Source: Pseudanabaena sp. Salubria-1
GTDB lineage: Bacteria; Cyanobacteriota; Cyanobacteriia; Pseudanabaenales; Pseudanabaenaceae
Reading direction: 5' to 3'
DNA length: 64,000 bases
Assembly: GCA_023336205.1 (NCBI GenBank)
Contig: JALQCR010000001.1
Location: forward strand, 186,001 to 250,000
The translations under genes were made by a program, and so were the position numbers. Under the pieces are notes generated by a model that was not told the DNA's origin, ran no database searches, and saw nothing but the letters and a program-made list of their open reading frames with translations. Position 1 is the first letter of the stretch. Each line of letters opens with the position of its first letter. Positions 17,799 to 27,014 of this stretch are shown piece by piece.

Positions 17799-18465
17799 CT
17801 CATTTGCCAGTATTTTTGTACCGCCATTAAGGATCGCGGGAATTATCTTTTTGATTGGGTTGACATTGGGGGTAGTGAGTTTAGCGATCGAATTTGTCGA
17901 GGTAACTGTACTTTTCTTTTGTGTGTCCTTAGGCGCAGCTATTTTTTCACTATATGTTTTGACAGGAGCACCATTAGGTATAGTTTTGCTATGTCTTGGA
18001 TTTGCGATCGCTAGTGGGCTTGTGGCTTTACTGCTGATCAGATTAATAGTTCAACAATGGCGAAAGTCAAAAAATGCTCATCGACAAAGAGGTATTCCAT
18101 CAGTTATTTTGCGCCTATTTAGGGAAGTTGATAAATGCAATAAAACCATCTGCGATATTGATGTATTTGATCAGCTACAAGATGCAGGAAATCCGATTAA
18201 GTTAGAGTCTAGAGAATCAGCGATCGCGGCTTTGAGAATGACGCGCAATGATATTGTACGAGCATTAAAAACTGAACGGATTTTACGCGAACATCCAGAC
18301 TTTCATCCTGATCGGTTTGATATTGATTTAAATGCGTTTGAAGCCATCCAGATCAATAATCGTGCGAAGGAGTATGGGCGGATTTTTGATACGACTGTAC
18401 AAATAGCGATCGATGTACAGAAGGCTATGACTGAATTACAGGAAGCAACCTCAGATTTCTATTAA
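17799..18465 (+). pseudogene. Integral membrane protein, C-terminal fragment
   Basis: Continues the gene at 16364: three hydrophobic segments (IAGIIFLIGLTLGVVSLAI, VLFFCVSLGAAIFSLYVL, IVLLCLGFAIASGLVALLLI) and then a cytosolic helical domain of about 130 residues (RLFREVDKCNKTICDIDVFDQLQDAG, ending QKAMTELQEATSDFY). I do not recognise the family. A shorter product could start at the TTG at 17851, just inside the first segment, but no ribosome-binding site is obvious there. Confidence 0.75.
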
Positions 18466-18502
18466 AAGAGAGTTGCGGCGCAAAGCACCGCAACTCTCTT
18501 TT
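18464..18502. terminator. Hairpin overlapping the membrane-protein stop codon
   Basis: The arms AAAAGAGAGTTGCGG and CCGCAACTCTCTTTT (15 bp) surround CGCAAAGCA and are followed by GGTTTTTT. The inner arm matches that of the palindrome at 13328-13398. Confidence 0.7.
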
Positions 18503-18563
18503 GGTTTTTTTGAGCTTTATTTAGTTAAAATAGGGAAATACCTGCAAGTGACTAAATGTTTCT

Positions 18564-18854
18564 ATGAAAGATACCAAAGATGAGAACGATACTTCAGATG
18601 AAGATGAACTATTTCGTTTGGGAGGGAAAACATCGAATTTTGTGATTACACCTGCGGAAGTTCGATATCACCATATTAAGGTTGAAGATTTGGATAAGCC
18701 TGTAGCCGCGATTACCTACAACAATTCCACTTATAGCTTATTTCGTACTAGCTTTGACTGGGCAGAAGTACAAAAAATAACAAGTCGTCTTTCGGCTGTC
18801 TATGTGATTACAGTTATCAAAAAAGGTTGGGCAATTTGGGTGTTTGAATATTAA
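18564..18854 (+). CDS. Conserved small hypothetical protein, 96 aa
   Basis: An acidic N-terminus (MKDTKDENDTSDEDELF) followed by a small mixed domain (NFVITPAEVRYHHIKVEDL, YSLFRTSFDWAEVQKITSRL, VYVITVIKKGWAIWVFEY). No family was recognised. It stands alone, and its stop codon coincides with the start of a 28-bp sequence resembling the end of the IS at 1410-3058. It is likely real because of its balanced composition and Trp/Tyr-rich end. Confidence 0.6.
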   Translation: MKDTKDENDTSDEDELFRLGGKTSNFVITPAEVRYHHIKVEDLDKPVAAITYNNSTYSLFRTSFDWAEVQKITSRLSAVYVITVIKKGWAIWVFEY

Positions 18855-18880
18855 CTGATGTTAAGTCGAAGGAATTCCTG
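18853..18880. repeat. Solitary IS-end relic
   Basis: 25 of 28 bases match the right inverted end of the IS at 1410-3058 (AACTGATGTTA...GAAGGAATTCC). No partner end was found nearby, so this may be a relic of an excised or decayed copy, or a chance target. Confidence 0.5.
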
Positions 18881-18980
18881 TATAACTCATTTGGCATCTT
18901 TTTATAGGATATATATAGCTTTCAGGCAACCGTTAACTCGACAATTCAATGATTTAATATAGCAGTAAAATAGATAGATT

Positions 18981-19051
18981 GAACAAATAAAACCCCAAAT
19001 AAAAGTGGCGGTGCGAAGCGCCGCCACTTTTATTTGGGGTTTTATTTGTTC
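18981..19051. repeat. 71-bp palindrome, 31-bp perfect stem
   Basis: The arms 18981-19011 and 19021-19051 are perfectly complementary around TGCGAAGCG. A partial composite repeat (AAAATGGCGTAGCCATTTTGTG, near 19053-19078) follows directly. 18881-18980 and 19086-19245 hold no gene that I recognise. Confidence 0.8.
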
Positions 19052-19245
19052 ACAAAATGGCGTAGCCATTTTGTGTTTTGGAACAAGATATCTTTCGTCT
19101 TTCTTGATATTCAAATGGTTCAGCGATAACCATCACATTAGGATATGTGACTATCTGCGATCGGGTAGTCAAAGATGCTCGGAGAAAACCACTCCATAGA
19201 GTTTGTCTTGTACTGCTTGATGTAAAGCAGTTACGAAATAGTTTT

Positions 19246-21051
19246 TTAGGGAGATAAAACTAAAGCTTTAGGAATGGCACTGATTAGCTTTTGAGTATAG
19301 GGCTGTTGGGGATTGGTGTAGATCGATTCAGCGGTGTCTAGTTCGACGATTTCGCCTTTGTTCATGACCATGATGCGATCGCTCATAAATTTTACCACAC
19401 CGAGATCATGGGAAATGAAGATATAGGTTAAGCCAAATTCCGCTTGGAGTTCTTTTAAAAGATTGAGAACTTGAGCTTGTACCGATACATCAAGCGCTGA
19501 TACAGGCTCATCGGCAATGATTAATTTGGGATTGAGCGCCAAGGCTCTGGCAATACAAATACGTTGCCGCTGACCACCTGAAAACTCATGAGGATAGCGG
19601 CGCATGGCACTTTTAGTCAAGCCTACACGTTCTAGCAAATATGCGACTCTTTCGCGTCTAGCTTCGGCTTTGCGATAACGTTCAAAGCGGTTTTGATGAC
19701 TATGGACGATCAAAGGCTCAGCGATCGCATCACCGACACTCATGCGCGGATTGAGTGAACCGTAAGGATCTTGAAATACTACTTGCAGATCACAGCGTAA
19801 CTTTTGTAATGCTTCTCCTTTGAGTTGAGAAATTTCGCGTCCTTCAAATTTAACAGAACCCATCACGCCATTGGTCAAGCCCAGAATTGCTCGCCCTGTA
19901 GTGGTTTTACCACAGCCTGACTCACCCACTAGTCCAAGGGTTTCGCCACGATAGACATCAAAGCTAATGTTGTTGACAGCAACGAGATAGCGTTTTTTAA
20001 GTCCTAAAATGCTGCGAATTGGGAACTCAATTCTGAGATTCTGCACGGAGAGAATTGGTTCTTGTTTTTGCAACTCTATTAAACGAGCAGCAGTTTCTTC
20101 AGGTGGAACAACTTCTAAATAGCGCGGATCGCTTGGTTCTTTCTCAACCATTTGCCCATTTTGAATTTCCATAAAATCGCTCACCGTTGGTAATAGCCGC
20201 AACTGGCGATCGGGTTGCGGACGGCAGGCGATTAAACCTTTGGTATAAGGATGTTTTGGTGATTGGAAGATGGATTGTGTCTCGCCACTTTCGACGACTT
20301 CGCCTTGATTCATGACGATCGCTCGATCTGCAATCTCTGCCAAAATCCCTAAATCATGGGTAATAAAAATCATCGACATCTGACGCGATCGCTGAATTTC
20401 TTTGAGCAACTCCAAAATTGTTGCTTGGACAGTCACATCTAGCGCTGTTGTTGGCTCATCAGCAATTATCAACTGCGGATTGCAAGAAATCGCCATCGCA
20501 ATCATCACCCGTTGCAATTGACCGCCCGAAAGTTCGTGGGGATAGCGTTCAATTAATTGCTCAGGATTTGGTAGTTGCACTTCCTGAAATAGCTGGATCG
20601 TGCGTGTCTCGGCTTCCTGCTTAGAAACTTTTTGGTGTAAGCGAATCGCTTCGATGACTTGATAGCCACAGGTAAATAAAGGATTGAGCGATGTCATCGG
20701 TTCCTGAAATACCATCGATATGCGATCGCCTCGATATTTGAGCATTTTCTGTTGTGACACACACACTAGATCAATTGGAGATTCACCACTGGGGCGAAAT
20801 ATAACTTCCCCATTGGTAATTTTGCCAGATTCCCCCAATAAGCCCATAATTGCTAAAGCTGTTGCTGATTTACCAGAGCCAGATTCACCAACAATGCCGA
20901 GAGTTTGTCCTTGAGCAAGGTCAAAGGAAATATTTTTGACAGCATGGACGATCCCTTCATCGCCCCTAAAGCTAACCTGTAAATTACGCACCGAAAGCAA
21001 TAAATCTTCAGTCTGGGCTGGAGTTTGGGCTAAATCGAGGGGTTGTGACAT
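19246..21051 (-). CDS. Peptide/dipeptide ABC transporter, double ATP-binding protein
   Basis: A 601-residue fusion of two ABC ATPases of the Opp/Dpp type (DppD-DppF or GsiA-like). The first half has Walker A GESGSGKS (~57), signature LSGGQ and Walker B LIIADEPTTALD; the second has GESGCGKT (~375), FSGGQ and LIIADEPVSALD. Each half ends in the oligopeptide-type tail (HPYTKGLIACRPQPDRQ and QPYTQKLISAIPKAL). It should power import of peptides or similar solutes, but no permease or binding protein is adjacent. The start at 21051 is preceded by the palindrome shared with the next, divergent gene. Confidence 0.9.
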   Translation of the reverse strand: MSQPLDLAQTPAQTEDLLLSVRNLQVSFRGDEGIVHAVKNISFDLAQGQTLGIVGESGSGKSATALAIMGLLGESGKITNGEVIFRPSGESPIDLVCVSQQKMLKYRGDRISMVFQEPMTSLNPLFTCGYQVIEAIRLHQKVSKQEAETRTIQLFQEVQLPNPEQLIERYPHELSGGQLQRVMIAMAISCNPQLIIADEPTTALDVTVQATILELLKEIQRSRQMSMIFITHDLGILAEIADRAIVMNQGEVVESGETQSIFQSPKHPYTKGLIACRPQPDRQLRLLPTVSDFMEIQNGQMVEKEPSDPRYLEVVPPEETAARLIELQKQEPILSVQNLRIEFPIRSILGLKKRYLVAVNNISFDVYRGETLGLVGESGCGKTTTGRAILGLTNGVMGSVKFEGREISQLKGEALQKLRCDLQVVFQDPYGSLNPRMSVGDAIAEPLIVHSHQNRFERYRKAEARRERVAYLLERVGLTKSAMRRYPHEFSGGQRQRICIARALALNPKLIIADEPVSALDVSVQAQVLNLLKELQAEFGLTYIFISHDLGVVKFMSDRIMVMNKGEIVELDTAESIYTNPQQPYTQKLISAIPKALVLSP

Positions 21052-21064
21052 AGGTTATTGGCTG

Positions 21065-21125
21065 GCATATTGTTTATTATTATAGGAGCCTGCTAAGCAC
21101 GCTCTCATAATAATAAACAATATGC
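21065..21125. promoter_or_regulatory. 61-bp palindrome in a divergent promoter region, covering an ATG
   Basis: The arms 21065-21083 and 21107-21125 (19 bp, GCATATTGTTTATTATTAT) are perfectly complementary; an inner GAGC/GCTC pair extends the fold. The ATG of the carbonic anhydrase-like gene (21122) lies in the right arm. It could act as an operator for both genes or as a leader hairpin that hides the start codon. Confidence 0.65.
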
Positions 21126-21622
21126 ATCTTCCCTATTCACAACTACCCACCCCAGACTGTTCCCGCGCCGCTTTTATTGCTAGTGATGCAGTGGTAATTG
21201 GTGATGTACATCTCGGCGATCGCGTGAATATTTGGTACAAGGTGGTAATTAGGGCGGATGTCAATCGCATGGAGATTGGCTACTGTACAAATATTCAGGA
21301 TGGGGCAATTTTGCATGGTGATCCTGACCAGCCTTTAGTAATTGGCGAATATGTGACAATCGGACATCGGGCGGTGATTCACTGTGCGGAAATTGGGCGC
21401 GGTTGCTTGATTGGAATGGGGGCAATCCTGTTGGAAGGGGTGAAAATTGGGGCGGGAAGTATTGTGGGTGCGGGTGCGGTGGTGACGAAGGATGTGCCTG
21501 CGGGTGTGGTGGTGGCAGGTGTACCTGCGAAGGTGATGCGTGAGCTTTCGGAAGAAGAACAAGAAAATGCGATCGCCCATGCAGAAAATTACTATCAGTT
21601 ATCGCTTTTGCATGTGCAGTAA
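21122..21622 (+). CDS. Gamma-carbonic anhydrase-family protein
   Basis: A 166-residue left-handed beta-helix protein of hexapeptide repeats ([30 protein letters not shown]). It shows the YrdA/CcmM-type zinc ligands: H in AILHGD, then H in IGHRAVIHC (GH...H), and the usual NIQDGAILH motif. Residues typical of active gamma anhydrases are only partly present, so enzyme activity is uncertain. It is not next to ccm genes. The start ATG lies in a palindrome. Confidence 0.85.
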   Translation: MHLPYSQLPTPDCSRAAFIASDAVVIGDVHLGDRVNIWYKVVIRADVNRMEIGYCTNIQDGAILHGDPDQPLVIGEYVTIGHRAVIHCAEIGRGCLIGMGAILLEGVKIGAGSIVGAGAVVTKDVPAGVVVAGVPAKVMRELSEEEQENAIAHAENYYQLSLLHVQ

Positions 21623-21647
21623 GTAAATGGGTATAACTCATTTCAAA

Positions 21648-21698
21648 CCCAAAGCTGTAAGGATGCGCCCCTGCGGGGCGCATCCTTACAGCTTTGGG
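21648..21698 (+). terminator. 24-bp perfect-stem hairpin after the carbonic anhydrase-like gene
   Basis: The arms 21648-21671 and 21675-21698 (CCCAAAGCTGTAAGGATGCG...) surround TGC. It lies between two convergent genes (stops at 21622 and 21741) and can serve both. Confidence 0.7.
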
Positions 21699-21740
21699 TA
21701 ATTCAGCGCTTTGAGGAGTTTCTGTCTGGTCACACTATAG

Positions 21741-22637
21741 TTAGCGAAATGTTGCGATCGCTTTATCCGTAGCTCTCTTCAGTCCAGCAGAATCTACCCA
21801 ACCAACAAACCCAGCGTATTGACATTCTCCATCAGCATTGGCGATGAATATATGATCAACACCGAAAATATTTTTCCAAGTGTACAGACTAGTTCCATCG
21901 GCAAAAGAAAAGATAGTTTTAGCATGGCAGAAATCTCGTGAATTGGCATCAGTTATGCCTTTCACAGCTCGAAAATGCTCTATTAACTCTAAGATTAGAG
22001 TGATTTTGGGCGCAGGTAGGGGCTCTCTAGGTTTAGCCCAAAACTCTTGGATCGCTTCAGCTACGGCAGGATCAAATCTCAACGCAGGGTGACTTACACC
22101 ATTTAAGCAGACAAAATGAGCGTATTTTAACTTTGTAGACTCAGTTGTGACCGTACCATCGCTATCGATATTTCCTGCCACTACCAAGGTCGGCAATGCT
22201 GCTGTAATTTGCTCAGCTAGAGGTCGTCGATTTTTGCCAAGATGTTTCGCCATCCCAATTCCCCATGCAAAAGGATCGATAATTCGGGCAAGATCTGCAC
22301 CGCCGATCGGCGAACCTAACAGCACCAAAGACTCAATTTTTGACCACCATTCTCGATGGCGAGATAATACCTCAATCCAAATCACACCTCCCAGAGAAGT
22401 AGCCACGATCCGAATTGGTAAATCAGGGTACTGGACAAATGCTTGTGCAGCCGATCGCTCAACCTTTTGAATCAAAGGTTCAATCTCAAAGTGGGTTTGG
22501 ATAAACCCTAGATTTGGCGCAACGATATGCGAATGTGGCGGCGCAACTTTATGAGCTAATGAGTTCATTGCATGGTTGGTATCGCTCATTCCATGCTGAG
22601 AAAATATGATGAGCTTTGGTTGATGAACGCTTGACAT
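21741..22637 (-). CDS. Alpha/beta-hydrolase-type protein
   Basis: About 298 residues from ATG 22637 (MSSVHQPKLIIFSQHGMSD), chosen because GGGAG precedes it and because the longer frame to 22688 runs into a hairpin. The core shows an alpha/beta-hydrolase pattern: IFSQHG (oxyanion strand), RIVATSLGGVIWIEVL with the nucleophile Ser in TSLGG, LLGSPIGGADL, and a late His in LNGVSHPALRF. The exact substrate is unknown; lipase- or esterase-like action is inference. It is downstream of dut, separated by a hairpin. Confidence 0.7.
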   Translation of the reverse strand: MSSVHQPKLIIFSQHGMSDTNHAMNSLAHKVAPPHSHIVAPNLGFIQTHFEIEPLIQKVERSAAQAFVQYPDLPIRIVATSLGGVIWIEVLSRHREWWSKIESLVLLGSPIGGADLARIIDPFAWGIGMAKHLGKNRRPLAEQITAALPTLVVAGNIDSDGTVTTESTKLKYAHFVCLNGVSHPALRFDPAVAEAIQEFWAKPREPLPAPKITLILELIEHFRAVKGITDANSRDFCHAKTIFSFADGTSLYTWKNIFGVDHIFIANADGECQYAGFVGWVDSAGLKRATDKAIATFR

Positions 22638-22649
22638 ACATACTCCCTT

Positions 22650-22703
22650 CAAGAATTGGTGGTGCTTTACAAAGCCCAGCACCACCAATTCTTGGCTTTG
22701 TAA
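22650..22703. repeat. Palindrome between dut and the hydrolase gene
   Basis: The arms CAAGAATTGGTGGTGCT and its complement (17 bp, 22650-22666 and 22678-22694) enclose TTACAAAGCCC. TTACAAAGCC also pairs with GGCTTTGTAA at 22694-22703, so two alternative folds are possible. Confidence 0.65.
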
Positions 22704-22706
22704 AGT

Positions 22707-23144
22707 CTAAGTTAAGCCAGTACTGCCAAACCCGCCAATACCGCGTTCGCTAGTTCCTAGTTCTCCTTCAATATATTGAGCTTGAATCACTGGCTTTAGT
22801 ACTAGCTGAGCAATCTTTTGACCTTTTGTGAAAGTATAAGCTTCTGTGCCAAGATTAATCACAATCACTTGAATCTCGCCACGATAACCAGCATCAACTG
22901 TCCCAGGGGAATTGAGAACGGTAATACCATGTTTGAGAGCCAGTCCACTCTTAGGACGCACTTGGATTTCGTAACCGATGGGAATATCGACTGCTAAACC
23001 AGTAGGAATGGCGGCGCGATGCTGCGGCTGTAGTGTAACTTCAGCAACTGAATAAACATCAGCACCAGCATCCCCGGTATGGGCATAACTAGGAACTTGA
23101 GCATCTGGATGCAGCTTTTGGAACTTGATATCTACAGTTTGCAT
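22707..23144 (-). CDS. dut: dUTP diphosphatase (dUTPase)
   Basis: A 145-residue trimeric-type dUTPase with all five motifs in order: AGADVYS (motif 1), RPKSGLALKHGI (2), GTVDAGYRGEIQVIVINLG (3, with the catalytic Asp and Tyr), KGQKIAQLVLKPV (4) and the C-terminal ERGIGGFGSTG (5). It hydrolyses dUTP to dUMP and pyrophosphate and keeps uracil out of DNA. It starts 3 nt after the stop of the upstream protein kinase gene, so the two are probably co-transcribed. Confidence 0.97.
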   Translation of the reverse strand: MQTVDIKFQKLHPDAQVPSYAHTGDAGADVYSVAEVTLQPQHRAAIPTGLAVDIPIGYEIQVRPKSGLALKHGITVLNSPGTVDAGYRGEIQVIVINLGTEAYTFTKGQKIAQLVLKPVIQAQYIEGELGTSERGIGGFGSTGLT

Positions 23145-23147
23145 TAA

Positions 23148-24863
23148 TTAGAAAGTAAGTGGTTTTGATGGTTCTGGGGCTGGCTCAGTGGGAGTAGGAA
23201 CGGGCGAAGGAGTTCGCGGTGGTTCAGTAGGAACAGCTGTAGGAGTAGGATCAGGCGATTGCGTCGGATTAGGCTGCCCAGAAGTAGGAGAAGGACTAGG
23301 AGTGGGCGTAGCTGTGGTCTTATCCGTAGGCGTAGCTGTTGGACTTGGCGTAGGAGTTCGGGTTGGTGTCGGCTGAGCTTTTACTGGAGCTTCTAACTGG
23401 ACATCCAGCTTATAAGTGGTTTCATTTGTACCAGTGGTTCTGATTTTGATGTAGTACACACCATCCTTTTTCAAACGACCTTGCCAATATCCTGTGGCAT
23501 TGTCAATTGCCTTGCGGTCTAGGCTAACTTGATCATCACTTTGGATGGTCATTTGCAAATCAGCACCCGTTAAAGATACAGTGACCAACTCATCTTTTTC
23601 GCCGTTAAACCGCACATTGACAACTTGTCCCGCCGCAATCTTATCACTACTAAATCCACGATTTAAGCCTTCATTAACTGACTTGAGTTCAAGACTGGTG
23701 TTGATGGTTTTGATGTTTGCCGTGGTTGGTGTCGCCGTAGGAGATGCGATCGCAGTTTCTGTTGGATTGGTAGTAGCTCGATTACGGCTAAAAAAGAAAG
23801 AGGTGATCGCCCATGAGCCAACACCAGCTACCAAAATGATTAAAATCCCTAAAAACCAGTTGACACCGCCACCACTGGTTGATCGATTAGGCGGATTTTG
23901 AGTGCCATAGTTGACAGGATTGCGATTGCTACCACCAGCTACCACCGTTCTTTGAGGGATATTTGCTGCGACATTGGATGGCACTTGTCGCCCTACCGCA
24001 TAGGTTTTTGCACCCGAAAAAGAAGCTTGGGCAACTTGCATTGCTTGCGATACCTCATCGGCGGAACGATATCGATTGGTAGGCTTGTAGCTCAACATTT
24101 GGTTGATTACCCTTGCAAATGCAGGATTAACATTGGCAAACTGTTGCCAATTCCAAGCCAGATTGATGCTATCAAACAGTTCTGATGGCTCGCGTCCAGT
24201 CAGTAAAACAATCGAAGTTACGGCAAGGGCATAGAGATCACTATTAGCATAGGCGTTGCCAGACTGTAATTGTTCAGGAGGCGCATAGCCTGCTTTACCT
24301 GCAACGGTTGAGGCGGGAATGCCCATCTGCGAGTTTAGTTTAGCGGTGGTTTCCTGCACGACCCCAAAATCGATCAGCACAGGTAAATTATCCTGCGATC
24401 GCAGCATCAGGTTTTCAGGGGAAATATCGCGGTGGATAATATTGTGTCCATGCAAATAGCTAAGCACTGGCAAAAGCTGTTGCATCAGTGCAAAAATTTC
24501 ATTCTCAGAGAATGTCTGTCCAACCTTGAGGCGATCAAGTAACAAATTTCGATAATTTTTACCTTCTACATAGTCTTGGACTAGGAGTAATCGACCTTCA
24601 GACTCAAAGGTTGCCCGAAATTCTGGCACTTGCGGATGGCGGATTTGATAAAGCACCGATGCTTCTCGGCGAAATAGCTCTTTCGCCTTTTCTGACACCT
24701 CTTGAGAATCTTGAGGAGGAATAAATTCTTTCAGTACACAGGCTTCGTTAAAGCGCTCTAGGTCTTGCGCTAGATAAGTGCGCCCCATGCCACCCTGTCC
24801 AATTGTTGATCGAACCGCATAGCGACCTTTAAGTACAAAGCCTTGAGGAAATGGGGGTTGCAT
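23148..24863 (-). CDS. Membrane Ser/Thr protein kinase with C-terminal outside domain
   Basis: A 571-residue Hanks-type kinase. The N-terminal kinase domain has IGQGGMGRTYLAQD, the ATP-binding Lys in CVLKEFIPP, the catalytic loop HRDISPENLML and the DFG motif in LIDFGVVQ. A juxtamembrane linker leads to a single membrane helix (WFLGILIILVAGVGSWAITSFFF, about 335). Outside lies a PPC-like beta domain (YWQGRLKKDGVYYIKIRTTG) and a Pro/Thr-rich tail (TPTPSPTATPTD...). Its neighbours dut and DUF4330 are 2-3 nt away. The signal sensed is unknown. Confidence 0.92.
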   Translation of the reverse strand: MQPPFPQGFVLKGRYAVRSTIGQGGMGRTYLAQDLERFNEACVLKEFIPPQDSQEVSEKAKELFRREASVLYQIRHPQVPEFRATFESEGRLLLVQDYVEGKNYRNLLLDRLKVGQTFSENEIFALMQQLLPVLSYLHGHNIIHRDISPENLMLRSQDNLPVLIDFGVVQETTAKLNSQMGIPASTVAGKAGYAPPEQLQSGNAYANSDLYALAVTSIVLLTGREPSELFDSINLAWNWQQFANVNPAFARVINQMLSYKPTNRYRSADEVSQAMQVAQASFSGAKTYAVGRQVPSNVAANIPQRTVVAGGSNRNPVNYGTQNPPNRSTSGGGVNWFLGILIILVAGVGSWAITSFFFSRNRATTNPTETAIASPTATPTTANIKTINTSLELKSVNEGLNRGFSSDKIAAGQVVNVRFNGEKDELVTVSLTGADLQMTIQSDDQVSLDRKAIDNATGYWQGRLKKDGVYYIKIRTTGTNETTYKLDVQLEAPVKAQPTPTRTPTPSPTATPTDKTTATPTPSPSPTSGQPNPTQSPDPTPTAVPTEPPRTPSPVPTPTEPAPEPSKPLTF

Positions 24864-24865
24864 AA

Positions 24866-25387
24866 TTAATACCTCACCGCCATTGCACTACCACGAATAA
24901 TATATTTCGGACCTTCAATGTCAATTGAAGTGCCGACTTTGACCTTTTCGCTAGCAAATACAGCGCCATCATTTGTGATTTGGGCTGTTGCTTCGAGGGT
25001 GATAGCAAGGTCTGATTGAGAGGTCGAGATAGCACGAGGGTCATCAAAATAAACCGCAGTGCCGTCAGATTTTGCCGCGACAATTTTTGGGGTTGAGATT
25101 TCTACTTTTTTGATGGTGACTTCACCGCGTGGTTGATTACGGATGATGATTTTTACTTTGTCGCCAATTTTGATAAGGTTTTGAGGATCGGTAGCACTTA
25201 AACCACGCACATTCATATCGACTTGGACGGTCTTATTCTCAGCAGATAGCATTTGCGCGATCGAACTGCCGCCGTTGCCAGGAACGATGAGTAAGCCAAT
25301 CAGGACAATCAGGATCGTGGCGATCGCACCGATGTCGAGAATGCTAAATTTGCCAAATAAACGACCTTGTCGATCTAGAAGTGCCAT
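24866..25387 (-). CDS. DUF4330 domain protein, membrane-anchored
   Basis: A 173-residue protein with the usual cyanobacterial DUF4330 start (MALLDRQGRLFGKFSILDIGAI) and one membrane helix (IATILIVLIGLLIVPG). The rest is a beta-rich domain (IKIGDKVKIIIRNQPRGEVTIKKVE). It is the first gene of a tight minus-strand operon with the protein kinase and dut. The function of the family is unknown. Confidence 0.85.
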   Translation of the reverse strand: MALLDRQGRLFGKFSILDIGAIATILIVLIGLLIVPGNGGSSIAQMLSAENKTVQVDMNVRGLSATDPQNLIKIGDKVKIIIRNQPRGEVTIKKVEISTPKIVAAKSDGTAVYFDDPRAISTSQSDLAITLEATAQITNDGAVFASEKVKVGTSIDIEGPKYIIRGSAMAVRY

Positions 25388-25540
25388 GCGTCTTTTAAGA
25401 ATGTAATTGAGGGGATAACAGTTGAAATGGGTGAAAGGGTTGTCGATGCAACAAAGTGCTTACAGCCTTAAAGTATAGCAATCGCTAAGGCGGTTAGATT
25501 GCTTCGGGCTGATTATTGCTGATTATTATTTGCGGGGCAA

Positions 25541-27014
25541 GGGTGCAATTAAAAGTGAAAGTTCAGCTCAATAAGAAATGGAAGAAAGATTAAGCCAATA
25601 AGCATCCCAATCTTGATTAGTACGGCAGATCCTAAGAGCAAGCATAGCCTTAGCATTTTCAATCGTCCACCAAGAGCCAGCAAGCTTTAAACGATTTTGA
25701 ATAACATAGCGGTGACCACTCTCAATTTCACCAGAGCCAATGGGTAAATTGGAGTCAATCGTGCCCTGATAGTCTAGACGATTAGGACGATTGAAAAGAT
25801 AGCGATAAGCGGATCTAACCACAGCCAGATTGTCAGGAACAGATTCAGGTTCTTGAAACGGCTTAAGAGCTTCAAGGACAGCCGAAGCATGATTGGATTT
25901 GAGTTGTTGCTTCTGCACATCCATCCATGCTTTCGGAGCATCTGGGGAACAAACGCGACTTGCATCGGCTAGATATTCACATACATGATAGAAATCTAGT
26001 AAGTAGCGACTAAGTACACCAAAACGCTGCTCGATTTGGCTAGCAATCCAAGGCGCACCGTCGCCAACCCCATGCACAAAGGTTTCTTCTCCCAATCCAG
26101 CACGGATAGCACAATCAAGTAATGCTGCTCCTGCATCATCAGTCGAGCCTATCGTTGCTCCGAAAATAGGCTGCTCTTGCTCAGGGGTACGCGCCGAGGT
26201 TAGACGCGCTTCTTTCCAGCTAATTTTACGCGTCTTACGACGGTCAACTTCTTCGCCATCAGTTTCGCTTGCCGTTGTTTCCACAATCGGAATCATTGTC
26301 CCATCCATCTCCGCTATTAAAAACTCCACACCCTCGATTGCTGGGAATCCTGTTTCCCAACTCTGCGTTTCTAATATACGCTGGGCATGACTTTCTGTGA
26401 TCTCCTGTCCTGCACTAATTGGGATGCTTATTCCATGATGTTCCATCATTTTTTTTGGGATTTTCCCAAACGCTACATCTGACCCAAAGTCGGTAATCAC
26501 TCTCTGCAATGGGCGTGAATATCCTCGGCAATGTACTTCGGCGGCTTTTTGAAATGGTCTCACTACCTGTTTGGACTCTCTTCCAAATTCGATGTACCTT
26601 TGCTCTAGTACTTCGATGCGTCCATATCGGCTGTACCAATAGAGTTTTTTTTACCACCTCGGTGTGAAGATGGATTCGCGGCGATATATGCTTCGCTTTG
26701 CTTGATTTCTTGCCGCGTTGCCCATGTTTGTAGTGCTGTTTGTCCTAACTGACGGATTTCTTCTATCACTCGTTCCTCGGCTGCGTCGGCTTTGATTAGA
26801 TCACCTTCTGCATTTTCTACAACGGATAATAATCCTTCGATTTTCGCTTTCAATTCAGGATAATCGTTTAGTCTTTCTTCTATGCTTTTACTGGACGATG
26901 CTGTTTTTGTTTTTATATTCACGGCTCAATTTTATGACTTCTTTGGATTAGAACTGTTATCCATCATACTTTCTAACCTACTTTATTTCTCCCATTTCAC
27001 TTTTAATTACACCC
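25541..27014. mobile_element. ISKra4-family insertion sequence, copy 2, 1474 bp
   Basis: The ends are identical to copy 1, with a 9-bp target repeat GCGGGGCAA (25532-25540 and 27015-27023). It lies across the last codon of the DUF2059 gene. The encoded proteins are identical to those of the copy at 4934-6407. Confidence 0.93.
25568..26922 (-). CDS. ISKra4-family transposase, probable -1 frameshift product, copy 2
   Basis: Same two-frame arrangement as in copy 1: the first frame runs 26922-26605, the second continues to 25568 (separate ATG or GTG frame 25568-26563), with the run of eight A at the junction. The catalytic motifs (AEMDGTMIPI, GDGAPWIAS, SGEIESGHRY) are intact. Confidence 0.85.

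Noticed and set aside
21261..21683. 140-aa His/Pro-rich minus-strand ORF
   Set aside because: It is antisense to the hexapeptide repeats of the carbonic anhydrase-like gene.
21741..22688. Longer start for the hydrolase at 22688
   Set aside because: The extra 17 residues are encoded by a palindrome; ATG 22637 has a good ribosome-binding site.
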